This document shows, one piece after another, positions 33,350-41,644 of a stretch of DNA of 64,000 bases; within the stretch, counting starts at the first letter, position 1; every line of letters begins with the position of its first letter. The DNA comes from a virus. The translations under genes and the position numbers were made by a program. Location of the stretch: positions 30,754-94,753 of the IMG/VR virus record IMGVR_UViG_3300022699_000217, one strand, 5' to 3'. The notes under the pieces are model-generated. The model was not told where the DNA came from and ran no database searches. It was given only the letters and a program-made list of their open reading frames with translations.

Positions 33350-34274
33350 TGCCGCCCAGCGGTTGCTCATGTGGTACGGCCGCAATTATGATCGCAGGAA
33401 GCTACCATGGCGAGTCCATGGTGAATCCGTGACCCGCATCGCACTCGTGGAGGGCCTGCTCGCACAGACCAGGGCGGGTGCGGTCGCGGATCATTATTGG
33501 CACGTGTTCGCGGGCATCGAGTACCCGGAGGATTGGCTTGCGTTGAGCATCGATGAGCGGCTGAAACGTGTTTCGCCACTCGGGCTACCCAAGCTCAAGG
33601 AAGCGGCGGTGACGGGCATTGCCCTTGGCATCCAGCACAGCGGCGCTTCTCGGCTGGCTGCGGAGCTAACCAAAGCCAAGGGGATTGGTCCGTACACCTC
33701 GTCCATGGTCGCGCTGCTGCACGGAGAAGATGCCACCCCCGTGGATTGCAACATTGAGCGCGTCGCAACGCGGTTCCTCTGTGATGACGATGCCGATGCG
33801 ACCGCTTGGTCCAGTGCCATCGTCAACGCAGCGAGGCGGGAGCAGTCAACGACCGGCCATCCACCAGCTTACGAAACTATCTGCGCCGTGATGGATGTTG
33901 GGGCGCGCATCTGTACACCGACCACCCGCGATTGTCACCGGTGCCCGCTACGGCATTCGTGCGAGACGTTTCGACTCTTGGGTGCTCAATGCATTTTGCC
34001 GTTTCCCGATGGAGAGGATTTCGCGGCCTACAAAACAGCGCGGATTTCTGAAACACCTCTGATCGAAATCGGCATTAAGAGAACCGAGTCAAGCGACCCC
34101 AACATGGAGCGATACGCCGAGGAGATCGAGGGGATGCTTTCTGTTTACGAACGAACCGAGCCGTATAAGATCGCCCGCTTAGTGATTGGCTATTTAGCCT
34201 CGCAGCTTGCCGACGAGCGGCTCTGGTGCCGGGTTTCGCCGCCGGGCGCCACCGGCGTAACCGTTTGGCGATAG
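33336..34274 (+). CDS. MutY-like HhH-GPD DNA glycosylase with 4Fe-4S cluster
   Basis: A 312-residue base-excision enzyme. The helix-hairpin-helix is at 112-121 ('TKAKGIGPYT'), the catalytic Asp at 137 ('PVDCNIERV'), a Glu at 39 in 'LVEGLLAQTRAG' equals the MutY-group acid, and Cys 193, 200, 203 and 209 give the exact C-x6-C-x2-C-x5-C cluster of EndoIII/MutY. Residue 120 is Tyr where bifunctional EndoIII has Lys, so it should be a monofunctional glycosylase. Phage glycosylases of this superfamily also occur in base-hypermodification pathways. The C-terminal 90 residues are unassigned. Confidence 0.85.
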   Translation: MPPVDAAQRLLMWYGRNYDRRKLPWRVHGESVTRIALVEGLLAQTRAGAVADHYWHVFAGIEYPEDWLALSIDERLKRVSPLGLPKLKEAAVTGIALGIQHSGASRLAAELTKAKGIGPYTSSMVALLHGEDATPVDCNIERVATRFLCDDDADATAWSSAIVNAARREQSTTGHPPAYETICAVMDVGARICTPTTRDCHRCPLRHSCETFRLLGAQCILPFPDGEDFAAYKTARISETPLIEIGIKRTESSDPNMERYAEEIEGMLSVYERTEPYKIARLVIGYLASQLADERLWCRVSPPGATGVTVWR

Positions 34275-34369
34275 CGAGCGTGTTAGCGAAAACCGTGGCG
34301 CAAGCCTTGGCTAATTTATTATCTTGCAACCTGGGATGCGACCGGTATGATCGCTGGCAGAGGTGGCAA

Positions 34370-35191
34370 ATGAAACAGGGTAATATTTTATCAGACCAGT
34401 GGCGCGAGTACAGCGCAGCGATCCCCGGCCTTAAGATCAAATTCAAGGACGAAAGCCTTTGGTGGCGCATGTCCCCGGAACCGATGCGGGCCGCGTCCAC
34501 AACCCTCGGGAAAACCATTTTCCTGCCGTCAGAAAAATGGTTCGAGGCGTCGAGTGAGCGGGCCTTCGCGGTGCTTGCGCATGAGTTCCAACATGCCATG
34601 GACCGACAACGGTTCGGGTTCCTTGGTTTCTATCTGCGTTATACGTTCCCTCAGATCATCGGGATAATCCCGCTCATCTGCGCCTGCGTGTCCATTGCGC
34701 TGCTTCCATGGCTCGCGACTGTCGGTTTGTTCATATTGACAGCCATTGCGATCATGCCGTGGCGATCATGCACCAGGACCGACATCGAGCGGCGCGGATA
34801 CGCGATGACCTGTGCTGTGGATTTCCTGTTTCACGGAAAGATCCGCGAGCACACCAAAGAGTATGTCATTTCTGCGATGTCTGGGTGGTTCTACTACCGG
34901 ATGGCGTCAGTGGGCGATGCGGTAAAATTGTTCCACGAGATCGAAGACAACGTCACGGGGCCACGGTGGCCACGTGGCCTCGCAGCGTTCGCGCCGACGG
35001 TCGGAGCGATGCTGGAATCTAACGCGGTCTGCGATGTCGCCAGAGCGGCGTTTCGCTGGCCCATAACTGAGAGTGCGGCAACGCCGCGCGATGGAGCGAC
35101 AAACAATGAACAAAGTCTTAATTACAGGAAATCTCGGCAAGGATCCGGAACTCCGCTACACCCAGAGCGGGACGGCCATGGTCAAGTTTAG
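34370..35191 (+). CDS. Membrane zinc metalloprotease-like protein
   Basis: A 273-residue protein with HEFQH at 71-75 in 'FAVLAHEFQHAMDRQ', the HExxH zinc motif, and a likely third ligand E140 in 'TDIERRGYAM'. Two membrane segments follow ('IIPLICACVSIALLPWLATV', 'LFILTAIAIMP'). The start is the ATG after AGAGGTGG. Its 3' end overlaps ssb by 86 bases in another frame, so the C-terminal 29 residues are of uncertain value. Substrate unknown. Confidence 0.6.
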   Translation: MKQGNILSDQWREYSAAIPGLKIKFKDESLWWRMSPEPMRAASTTLGKTIFLPSEKWFEASSERAFAVLAHEFQHAMDRQRFGFLGFYLRYTFPQIIGIIPLICACVSIALLPWLATVGLFILTAIAIMPWRSCTRTDIERRGYAMTCAVDFLFHGKIREHTKEYVISAMSGWFYYRMASVGDAVKLFHEIEDNVTGPRWPRGLAAFAPTVGAMLESNAVCDVARAAFRWPITESAATPRDGATNNEQSLNYRKSRQGSGTPLHPERDGHGQV

Positions 35192-35555
35192 TGTGGCGGT
35201 TAACGAGAAATACAAGGACCAGGCGGGCGAGCTCCAAGACAAGACGGAATGGTTCAACGTCACGGCATGGAGCGGCCTCGCGGAGACGTGCAACAAGTTC
35301 CTGAAAAAAGGCAGCAAGGTGCTCGTAGAAGGCAAGCTCCAGACGCGGAGCTGGCAGGACGACGCCGGGCAAACCCGATACATGACGGAGGTCGTTGCGC
35401 GGGAGGTCGAGTTCCTGTCGCCGAAGGGCGAGAACAGCGGCGGCGGGAACTACGGCGGGCAGAAGCCGCCACGCCCGGCGCAGGCACGCCCGGCAGCGCC
35501 ACCGCAGCAGCAGCCAGCGCCGGACTTCGGGGACGACGAAGACATTCCATTCTGA
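35106..35555 (+). CDS. ssb: Single-stranded DNA-binding protein
   Basis: A 149-residue SSB: OB-fold start 'MNKVLITGNLGKDPELRYTQ', 'FSVAVNE', 'TEWFNVTAW', 'KKGSKVLVEGKLQTRSW', then a Gly/Pro/Gln-rich linker and the acidic tip 'DFGDDEDIPF' that binds partner proteins such as helicases and RecO/ExoI. It coats single strands in replication and recombination. It is far from the helicase cluster and overlaps the metalloprotease frame. Confidence 0.93.
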   Translation: MNKVLITGNLGKDPELRYTQSGTAMVKFSVAVNEKYKDQAGELQDKTEWFNVTAWSGLAETCNKFLKKGSKVLVEGKLQTRSWQDDAGQTRYMTEVVAREVEFLSPKGENSGGGNYGGQKPPRPAQARPAAPPQQQPAPDFGDDEDIPF

Positions 35556-35595
35556 TGATTTGACGGAATCGACATTTTTTGATTGAGTAAATTTA

Positions 35596-35632
35596 GCCCG
35601 AGTGCCACGTGACCGAACGGTGGTGCTCGGGC
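35596..35632 (+). promoter_or_regulatory. Long stem-loop after ssb
   Basis: GCCCGAGTGCCAC pairs with GTGGTGCTCGGGC over thirteen base pairs with two G-T pairs and an eleven-base loop. It is followed by CTTTGCC rather than a T-run, and then a leader and AAAGGAAC. It may be a terminator or an RNA-stability element; the layout resembles the 13-19 kb spacers. Confidence 0.5.
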
Positions 35633-35655
35633 CTTTGCCGAAAAGGAACACCAAA

Positions 35656-36192
35656 ATGCAAGCGAACGAACGACCCTGTCCCGTGTGCGGCGAGCTGATC
35701 AAGACGGTCGCCCTCAAGTGCCGGTTCTGCGGTGAGGACATCGAAGCCTTCCTTCGCCGGAAGCAGCCCGTCGTTGAACGAGAGATCTTCAAGGCGAAAC
35801 GCCCGGTGGTATCCGATGCGGGCCAGGCGGTGCTGCTCGTACTTGCCTTCCTGATCTGGATCATCCCAGGGCTGATTGTGCTGTTCATCTATTGGCTCAT
35901 CGCGACCACAACCCAGTATGAGATCACAACGAAGAAAATCGTCGTGTCCAGCGGGGTGTTCTCGCGGAACGTCGAACAGATTGATCTTTTCCGCGTCGAT
36001 GACATCGGCGTCCAGCGTCCGTTTCTCATGCGGTTGATGGGATACGGGTTCCTCACCATGCGATCATCTGATCGCTCTAGCACGCTCGTGAAGATCATAA
36101 CTAAGAACCCCGAGCAGCTCGTTGAGAAGGTCCGCGAGGGCTGCTTCCAAGAGCGTGAACGGCTCGGCGTCAACACCTGGGCTCGCGCTTAA
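35656..36192 (+). CDS. Membrane PH-domain protein with zinc ribbon
   Basis: A 178-residue protein. Residues 8-25 are 'CPVCGE...CRFCGE', a double-pair zinc ribbon. A long hydrophobic segment (about 58-83) spans the membrane, perhaps twice. Then comes a bacterial PH-like (bPH2/YdbS-type) domain: 'YEITTKKIVVSSGVFSRNVE', 'DLFRVDDIGVQRPFL'. Such proteins usually bind at the inner face of the membrane. Role in the phage unknown. Confidence 0.65.
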   Translation: MQANERPCPVCGELIKTVALKCRFCGEDIEAFLRRKQPVVEREIFKAKRPVVSDAGQAVLLVLAFLIWIIPGLIVLFIYWLIATTTQYEITTKKIVVSSGVFSRNVEQIDLFRVDDIGVQRPFLMRLMGYGFLTMRSSDRSSTLVKIITKNPEQLVEKVREGCFQERERLGVNTWARA

Positions 36193-36204
36193 AAAGGAGA
36201 CAAC

Positions 36205-36732
36205 ATGCAAGCGATTAGCGTTCGGCCCCAGTGGGCCTATGCGATGCTATATCTCGGCAAGAGAGTTGAGAACAGAGACTTTGCACCGGAGGCGCTTCTT
36301 GGGCGCCGCATCGCCTTTCACGCTGGCAAAAAGATCGGCGACACAACGTCACTCCCGTCGACCGCCCGAGGGCTTCGCGAGCTTGCCGTCGACATGGTAG
36401 GCGCCAATTTCCTTGCCGCGCCAGTTTGGTTGAAGGGTGAGGAGCCGTTCCTCGCTTGGCAGCCGCTCGGTGCAAACGATCTAAAATCCTCCCGCATCTT
36501 GCGCGCGGACGATTGCCCAACGAGCTGCATCTTTGCGACGGCGATCATCGGCGAGCTTGTGCCGCCCGTGCCGGATGCTGACACCCCGCCGTGGTCTCGA
36601 AAGGGAAAACACTGGTGGATCTTGGATGACTTCCAGGCGTTGCCGGAACCCATACCGTGCTCGGGCCAGCGGGGTGTTTGGACCGTGCAAGAGGAAATGG
36701 CGAAGGAAATAGAGCGACAGAGGGGTGCCTGA
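36205..36732 (+). CDS. ASCH-domain protein
   Basis: A 175-residue protein of the ASCH/PUA-like type: it starts 'ISVRPQWAYAMLYLGKRVEN', the typical strand-helix entry with the conserved Lys/Glu-Asn-Arg, has 'GRRIAFHAGKKIG' in the middle and ends with 'HWWILDDFQALPEPIPCSGQ'. ASCH domains bind RNA or modified nucleotides; one bacterial member is an N4-acetylcytidine amidohydrolase. Here the role is open. Confidence 0.7.
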   Translation: MQAISVRPQWAYAMLYLGKRVENRDFAPEALLGRRIAFHAGKKIGDTTSLPSTARGLRELAVDMVGANFLAAPVWLKGEEPFLAWQPLGANDLKSSRILRADDCPTSCIFATAIIGELVPPVPDADTPPWSRKGKHWWILDDFQALPEPIPCSGQRGVWTVQEEMAKEIERQRGA

Positions 36733-37226
36733 TGAACAAGAAAACAATCAAACAGGCAGAGCGAGAGGCGGTCGGGAGCGTGCTCGATGCCATCACAAAC
36801 CGCGCAATCGAAGGGTCTGAGGAGACCTGCCCGATTTGCAACCGGCTGATCCGAGTGTACAAGAGGCGGCTTCATGCGACGATGGCCCTGTTCATGGTGG
36901 AGCTGTACAAAGCGCATGAGATGGGGCTGTCGTGGGTCAGCGTGCACGACCTGCCAAGCTACGGCTCGGGGCGACAGCGGGGCGACTACGCCTATTTGCA
37001 GCATTGGGATTTGATTGAGAACATGCCCAACGATGACACGAACAAACGTTCGTCGGGACACTGGCGATTGACCGAGATGGGCAAGGCGTTTGTCGAGCGG
37101 AAGCTCTGGGTTCACTCGCACTGCATCATCCTTAACGGGGAGCTTCTTGGACTGAACGGGCCGTACATCTGGATCGATGACGCCCTGGGGAAATGCTTTA
37201 ACTACCGCGAGCTGATGGACGCGTAA
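36732..37226 (+). CDS. Hypothetical protein with cysteine pair, winged-helix-like
   Basis: A 164-residue protein with 'CPICNRLIRVYKRRL', then helical turns and 'SSGHWRLTEMGKAFVERKLW', which looks like the recognition helix and wing of a winged-helix fold. Overlaps the ASCH gene by one base. DNA binding is plausible, not shown. Confidence 0.5.
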   Translation: MNKKTIKQAEREAVGSVLDAITNRAIEGSEETCPICNRLIRVYKRRLHATMALFMVELYKAHEMGLSWVSVHDLPSYGSGRQRGDYAYLQHWDLIENMPNDDTNKRSSGHWRLTEMGKAFVERKLWVHSHCIILNGELLGLNGPYIWIDDALGKCFNYRELMDA

Positions 37227-37236
37227 AGGAGGGGAC

Positions 37237-37548
37237 ATGGACTGCCAAACAATCTGCGTAAAATGCGAGCGCAGGATGGTACCCATCACCATCGGTGAGC
37301 GGGTGAAAATCGGAGAGCGCATGTTCAAGGGCGGCGATTTGCTGCGCTGTCCCGAGTGCGGGCTGGAAGTCATCCACGTGGACAAGGAGACGGCCCCGTA
37401 TCGCACGGAGGAGGTGTGTGCGGGCCATCTTGTGGAGTGTCGGGAGATCGCCGAAACGCTGCCGTGTCGCTATTGCGGCGGCTCGCGCCGAGTGTATGAC
37501 GAGGAGGTTGGCGTGATTCGATGCCCAATGTGCAGAGGAGAAAAATGA
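37237..37548 (+). CDS. Double zinc-ribbon protein
   Basis: A 103-residue protein with three or four metal pairs: 'CVKC', 'CPEC', 'CRYCGGSRRVYD' and 'CPMCRG'. The last two are DnaJ-knuckle-like. AGGAGG precedes the ATG. Nucleic-acid or protein binding; no enzyme motif. Confidence 0.55.
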   Translation: MDCQTICVKCERRMVPITIGERVKIGERMFKGGDLLRCPECGLEVIHVDKETAPYRTEEVCAGHLVECREIAETLPCRYCGGSRRVYDEEVGVIRCPMCRGEK

Positions 37549-37844
37549 GACGCCGACAAGATGAATACATCGACGGAATGCCGAATGCGAATGCGAGCAT
37601 GGGGGAGCGGCTGGAGCACATCTACGAAGTGTTGAGCCGCGTGGAGGAGGTCGCGGAGCGCTTGCATGACAAGCACCTGCGAGGCTGGGCAATCGGCGAG
37701 GACTTCATCGATGAGACGCTTTCAGATCTGCGTGTCGCTATCGCGAAGCGGAAAACACGGGTCGGCGTCATCATCGGTAGAGAGCAAGCCATTCAACCCG
37801 TCACGCTGCGAACGAGCAACCTGGCGGACGCGGAGGGATTCTGA
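37545..37844 (+). CDS. Hypothetical 99-residue protein
   Basis: A charged helical protein (MRRRQDEYIDGMPNANA...) starting four bases before the stop of the previous gene (ATGA) and ending where the next begins (GATG). The C terminus has a short beta segment ('RVGVIIGREQAIQPVTL'). No family. Confidence 0.5.
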   Translation: MRRRQDEYIDGMPNANASMGERLEHIYEVLSRVEEVAERLHDKHLRGWAIGEDFIDETLSDLRVAIAKRKTRVGVIIGREQAIQPVTLRTSNLADAEGF

Positions 37845-38779
37845 TGACGGAGACAAGACAACGCGGTTGGATGATTCCGTACCTCATCGAAGGCGACGAG
37901 GTCTTCGGATCCGGTCGGCTAACCTGGTGGATGCGGGTGGAGCTCGAGGGACGGTTGCCCGATGAACCCATCCCGCAGATTGCATTTCGAAACGCGCATT
38001 GTACCGAGGTCGCCGACCGATACTACCTTCGCTCCTTGAGCGATCACCTGGTCGCGAAGAAAGCGGGGGACGACCGGCGCAGCTATGCGCTGAGCGCCTA
38101 TGGGGCGCTGAGTCACATGCGAGATCTCCTCGGACGGCTGGGCGGAGGGTGGTCAGCCCTCGCGTACATCGTCCGGTGGATTGCGTGGGGCCTCGGCGTG
38201 GGGTGCAACCGAGATCAAGTCCCGCACGAACCCGAGGGTGGCTGGGACGATCTGCTGCATCGATATTTCGAGCTTGGGCGGTTCCAAGCTGCGGACTGCG
38301 ACATCTTCGGCGGCGTCATCGTGGACAACCTGGGGCACGGGCGCTGGGGCAACGCGAACGCCTTTTACCCGACGCCGCAGGAGGTGTGCCGCACGATGGC
38401 GCTGATGACCATCGATGGGAGTTCCAAGGTCGAGGGCGACCAACGGCTGGCTTCGGTAACCGATCCATGCGTCGGCACCGGCCGCATGTTGCTGGAGGCG
38501 TCGAACTACTCGGTCCATCTGTACGGCTGCGACATCGACAGCATGATGGTGGACTGTACGGCGATCAACATGGCGCTGTTCGCCCCGTGGGGGGCCTACC
38601 GCACGGAACGGCAGGCGCAGGTTTTGAGCGAGGTGCCCCGGAGAACGGAGGAGGTCGTCGCAGAGGCGGCGCGAATCCGAGAGCGGTCCGGGTTTTCGCC
38701 GGTGAAGAATCCGGCCACCTTCGATCAACACGGACAGGGGATGCTTTTCAGCTTCCCGGAGGGATGTGATGCCGACTGA
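37844..38779 (+). CDS. Degenerate adenine-methyltransferase-like protein
   Basis: A 311-residue protein related to N6-adenine methyltransferases of the HsdM group. It has motif X ('FYPTPQEVCRTMALMTI') and motif I ('DPCVGTGRMLLEAS'), then 'GCDID' as motif II and 'CTAINMALFAPW', after which the catalytic NPPY/F motif should follow but does not. SAM binding looks intact while catalysis looks lost or altered. The C terminus ends 'HGQGMLFSFPEG'. Could be a regulator, a decoy or an enzyme with a diverged motif IV. Confidence 0.6.
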   Translation: MTETRQRGWMIPYLIEGDEVFGSGRLTWWMRVELEGRLPDEPIPQIAFRNAHCTEVADRYYLRSLSDHLVAKKAGDDRRSYALSAYGALSHMRDLLGRLGGGWSALAYIVRWIAWGLGVGCNRDQVPHEPEGGWDDLLHRYFELGRFQAADCDIFGGVIVDNLGHGRWGNANAFYPTPQEVCRTMALMTIDGSSKVEGDQRLASVTDPCVGTGRMLLEASNYSVHLYGCDIDSMMVDCTAINMALFAPWGAYRTERQAQVLSEVPRRTEEVVAEAARIRERSGFSPVKNPATFDQHGQGMLFSFPEGCDAD

Positions 38780-39197
38780 TTTTGAAAAGGGACAAATGGT
38801 CCAGTCGCCGATGCTTCATTTCGAAGAGGTCGAGCCGCTGGGGTACGGCATTCGGTTGCTCTGTGCGCCGGAGCACCCGCTGAAGCCGGAGATCGAAATC
38901 ACCGGCCCGGTCACGCTGGATCTCATGCTCGACCAAAAGAAGGATGAAGCGATCATCCACATAGAGGCGACCTGCGGCAGAATCGCCGTTGTCAAGGTGC
39001 CATACCGCACGGACTTGGAACCGTGTTCGGCGTGCAACGGCGAGGGCAAACGCGATGGAAAGATGTGCCTGTGGTGCGCTGGGCACGGCGAGTCGGTGCT
39101 TGACGAGGCCAAGCAAATCGCCGCCGCGATTTATTGGTCGTGGATTCGATCCGCTGGCGAGAACGGCGGCTATGTCGAGGAGGAGGATTCGGAATGA
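38769..39197 (+). CDS. Hypothetical protein with DnaJ-like zinc knuckle
   Basis: A 142-residue protein with 'CSACNGEGKRDGKMCLWCAG', two C-x2-C-x-G-x-G type knuckles as in the DnaJ cysteine-rich region. GGAGGG lies five bases before the ATG. Overlaps both neighbours. Confidence 0.55.
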   Translation: MPTDFEKGQMVQSPMLHFEEVEPLGYGIRLLCAPEHPLKPEIEITGPVTLDLMLDQKKDEAIIHIEATCGRIAVVKVPYRTDLEPCSACNGEGKRDGKMCLWCAGHGESVLDEAKQIAAAIYWSWIRSAGENGGYVEEEDSE

Positions 39198-39703
39198 CAT
39201 GCACAAACGACAAGTGCCACCGATGCGGCAAACGGATTCCAAAGAAGCAGCGAGAAAACTACGTGGACGGATACCCGTTCGGTATGCACGAAGATTGCGA
39301 AACGATTACTCGCTTGCAATCGGAGCTGAGCAAGAAACGGGAAACATTAGCCAGTGAGCAAAGAAGGTGCAGAATTGCAGCGCAAACCTTGATCGATGAG
39401 ATTGGTGCTGACGGCCCGATGACCGTTCAGCAAGCTGCGGAGAAGGCGGTTTCGATCATCAAGGACCTGCGCCAGCCAGAGAAAACGAGCGAAGAGGAGG
39501 AACAACCGAAGATCTGGTATTTCACGTTCGGCGTCGGGCACGAGCACGCCGGGCGCTATGTTGCCTTGGTCGGCACGCTCAATGAAACGCGAGACGAGAT
39601 GTTCAAGCGGTACGGGAAAAAATGGGCGTTCCAGTATCCGAGCCCAGAAAAGGCCGGCGTTTATAGATGGGGGCTCAAGCCGCTGGAGTACGACGGTAAG
39701 TAA
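39194..39703 (+). CDS. Hypothetical protein with N-terminal zinc site and coiled coil
   Basis: A 169-residue protein with 'CHRCGKRIPKKQRENYVDG', a central coiled coil ('TRLQSELSKKRETLASEQRR') and a C-terminal beta part ('WYFTFGVGHEHAGRYVAL'). The N-terminal site has a His/Cys pair downstream ('MHEDCE'), LIM-like. Function unknown. Confidence 0.5.
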   Translation: MTCTNDKCHRCGKRIPKKQRENYVDGYPFGMHEDCETITRLQSELSKKRETLASEQRRCRIAAQTLIDEIGADGPMTVQQAAEKAVSIIKDLRQPEKTSEEEEQPKIWYFTFGVGHEHAGRYVALVGTLNETRDEMFKRYGKKWAFQYPSPEKAGVYRWGLKPLEYDGK

Positions 39704-39721
39704 TTCCAGGAAGGGGGCGTT

Positions 39722-40018
39722 ATGGGAGTAAGAACAGAAACAGCGATGCGATGGTTGGGCGATGTGTGTGGCACGTTGATGGAACGGCGAACGGAGCTTG
39801 GAGATCGGGGCACGCTCAACGTGCTCCTTATCGCCCAGGCTGCGGCGCAACTATGGGACGCTGGGGAACCGATAACCACGCATGGTATCGCCCATCGGTT
39901 ATCCTGGTGCGGTTGGGCTTCGTGCATGACCATCGACGAGTACGTCGACGATTTGCGCAGGCACATGGGGGGCGTTCTACTCGACGAAACACCGAACATG
40001 GAGAAAGAACTGACATGA
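39722..40018 (+). CDS. Hypothetical 98-residue protein
   Basis: A helical protein (MGVRTETAMRWLGDVCGTL), Trp-containing, with GGAAGG upstream of its ATG. The next gene overlaps its stop. No family recognised. Confidence 0.5.
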   Translation: MGVRTETAMRWLGDVCGTLMERRTELGDRGTLNVLLIAQAAAQLWDAGEPITTHGIAHRLSWCGWASCMTIDEYVDDLRRHMGGVLLDETPNMEKELT

Positions 40019-40488
40019 AAAAAAACGTGGAAGAAAAAATCGAGCTGGAACGGAAAACGATAGGCGCGATGGCCGACACCCTCGGGGGTATGATCATGGT
40101 GCATTATTACCGTCTGGACAAAGGCGAGGGCTTGACCGAGTCACAAGAGGAAACGATTCGAACATCAAAGGCCGCTCAGGGCATCGCAACGATGATCAAG
40201 CAGATGACCGAGACAGCTTGCGGGAGTTTGTCGATGATCGTCGAGGACCCGGATGGCGGTGAGCGAGTGGTCGGCCACCGCTTCGGCTACGACCCGGACC
40301 CGGAAAACTACTCGCTGATCCTCAGCCAGTCCGCGTTGATTGCCCATCAATTTTTGTTGAACGACCTTGGATACGGGGAAAACCGAAATGGGTGTGAGTG
40401 CAAATCTTGCGGCTGTTGTGAAGACGGCGAGGACGAGCCAGCCGAAGGCGTGACGCACCTCTTCGATACCAAAAAGGTGGATGCGTAG
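40015..40488 (+). CDS. Hypothetical 157-residue protein with cysteine cluster
   Basis: A helical N terminus followed by a C-terminal cluster 'CECKSCGCC' and acidic residues. The cysteines could bind metal. No family. It begins four bases before the preceding stop. Confidence 0.5.
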   Translation: MKKNVEEKIELERKTIGAMADTLGGMIMVHYYRLDKGEGLTESQEETIRTSKAAQGIATMIKQMTETACGSLSMIVEDPDGGERVVGHRFGYDPDPENYSLILSQSALIAHQFLLNDLGYGENRNGCECKSCGCCEDGEDEPAEGVTHLFDTKKVDA

Positions 40489-40799
40489 TGTTGCCGCAGC
40501 ATATCCCGTGCCCGAATTGCGAGGCGGCAACGCGCGTCATCGTGCGGACGGCAGCGGGCGGGAAGATCTACTACATCGGCGCCAAGTGCCATGCGTGCGG
40601 GGCCTACGTGCAAGCGGCAGCGCATTCGCACGAGGACGAGGAGCAGGCGCAGCAGAACGGACTGCGCGAGCTGCGGCGAATGTGGAAGTATGCAAAGGAA
40701 GAGATCGACGATCTAAAAAAACAAAACCCGCGTGATAAAGCAGCGAAGATCGCCAAGCGGTATTGCGAAAGCCGCGAGATCAAAAGGAGAGAGCAGTGA
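40488..40799 (+). CDS. Zinc-ribbon protein
   Basis: A 103-residue protein: 'CPNCEAATRVIVR' and 'CHACGAYV' form a zinc ribbon, followed by a charged helix. The start codon is GTG overlapping the previous stop; a TTG one codon later is possible. Confidence 0.5.
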   Translation: MLPQHIPCPNCEAATRVIVRTAAGGKIYYIGAKCHACGAYVQAAAHSHEDEEQAQQNGLRELRRMWKYAKEEIDDLKKQNPRDKAAKIAKRYCESREIKRREQ

Positions 40800-41380
40800 G
40801 CAGGAACACACTAAACACGACGGAGACGAGACGGGAAGACTGGGAAACGCCCAAGTGGCTGTTCCATTTTCTGAACGAGGTCGCTGGTTTCAATTTCGCG
40901 ATAGATCTCGCGGCTGGCGAGAAGAATTCTTTGTGCAAAAAATGGATTTGCACGTCACGAAATTTGTTGTCCATGACCAGGGAACAATTGGTCCAGTTTG
41001 CGTCAGAGGCAGGAGTAGACATCAAAAACAGGTGGAGTTGGTGTAACCCGCCCTATGGCAAGAACGGTCTTTCAAAGTGGACGAGCACGTTGACAAAGAA
41101 CGTGCCGAACGTAGTGGCTCTTGTACCTGCGAGCGTCGGCACCAAGTGGTTTCGGCCGCTATGGGGCACGGCCTCTGCTGTCGTGCTTATCGGCAAGCGG
41201 TTGAAGTTCGGCAACTCCCAGCACGGTGCGCAGTTTGATTCGGCGCTGTACGTCCGGGGGGACATCCTAACGCTCGCGCAGATGGAGCAACTCCGCGTCC
41301 TTGGCGTCGTCATAAAGGCCAATGGCGTCAGCCCATGGCGCGGGGAAACCTGTTGGGCTAACGCTCAAAATATGCGCTAG
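40796..41380 (+). CDS. Phage N6-adenine DNA methyltransferase (Dam-type)
   Basis: A 194-residue methylase of the phage Dam family: 'DWETPKWLFHFLNEVAGFNF', 'AIDLAAGEKN' and NPPYG (84-88 in 'WCNPPYGKNGLSKW'), where the short order of motifs is that of phage adenine methylases. It transfers a methyl group from SAM to adenine N6 and could protect phage DNA. The start is GTG after AAAGGAGAGA, overlapping the upstream stop. Confidence 0.85.
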   Translation: MSRNTLNTTETRREDWETPKWLFHFLNEVAGFNFAIDLAAGEKNSLCKKWICTSRNLLSMTREQLVQFASEAGVDIKNRWSWCNPPYGKNGLSKWTSTLTKNVPNVVALVPASVGTKWFRPLWGTASAVVLIGKRLKFGNSQHGAQFDSALYVRGDILTLAQMEQLRVLGVVIKANGVSPWRGETCWANAQNMR

Positions 41381-41402
41381 TGTTTAACTAATCTTGAAGC
41401 GA

Positions 41403-41420
41403 GATAGTTTATCAACTATC
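41403..41420. promoter_or_regulatory. Perfect inverted repeat
   Basis: GATAGTT and AACTATC are separated by TATC. It lies in the short AT-rich spacer before a small gene and resembles the ATAGT/ACTAT palindrome at 12797. Could be an operator or a small hairpin. Confidence 0.35.
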
Positions 41421-41443
41421 ATGCCATTCATGGAGACAACGAC

Positions 41444-41644
41444 ATGAGCAGGACTAGGGTCAAGAAACCGAAGCCAAACAAGCGGAAGCTGGCCCGGATG
41501 CAGCGGGAAGCCTACGCGGAGCAACTTCGACGGCGACAAGCCATGATGCAAATAATGGACCGAGCATCACAGGAACACCCGGCATCCAACAAGCCAGAAC
41601 AAAACGAGAATGCCGATACAACCGGAGCTGATCATAGGGATTGA
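41444..41644 (+). CDS. Small basic protein
   Basis: A 66-residue Lys/Arg/Gln-rich helix ('KKPKPNKRKLARMQREAYAE') with a polar tail. It overlaps the RuvC-like gene by 35 bases in another frame. Function unknown. Confidence 0.5.
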   Translation: MSRTRVKKPKPNKRKLARMQREAYAEQLRRRQAMMQIMDRASQEHPASNKPEQNENADTTGADHRD

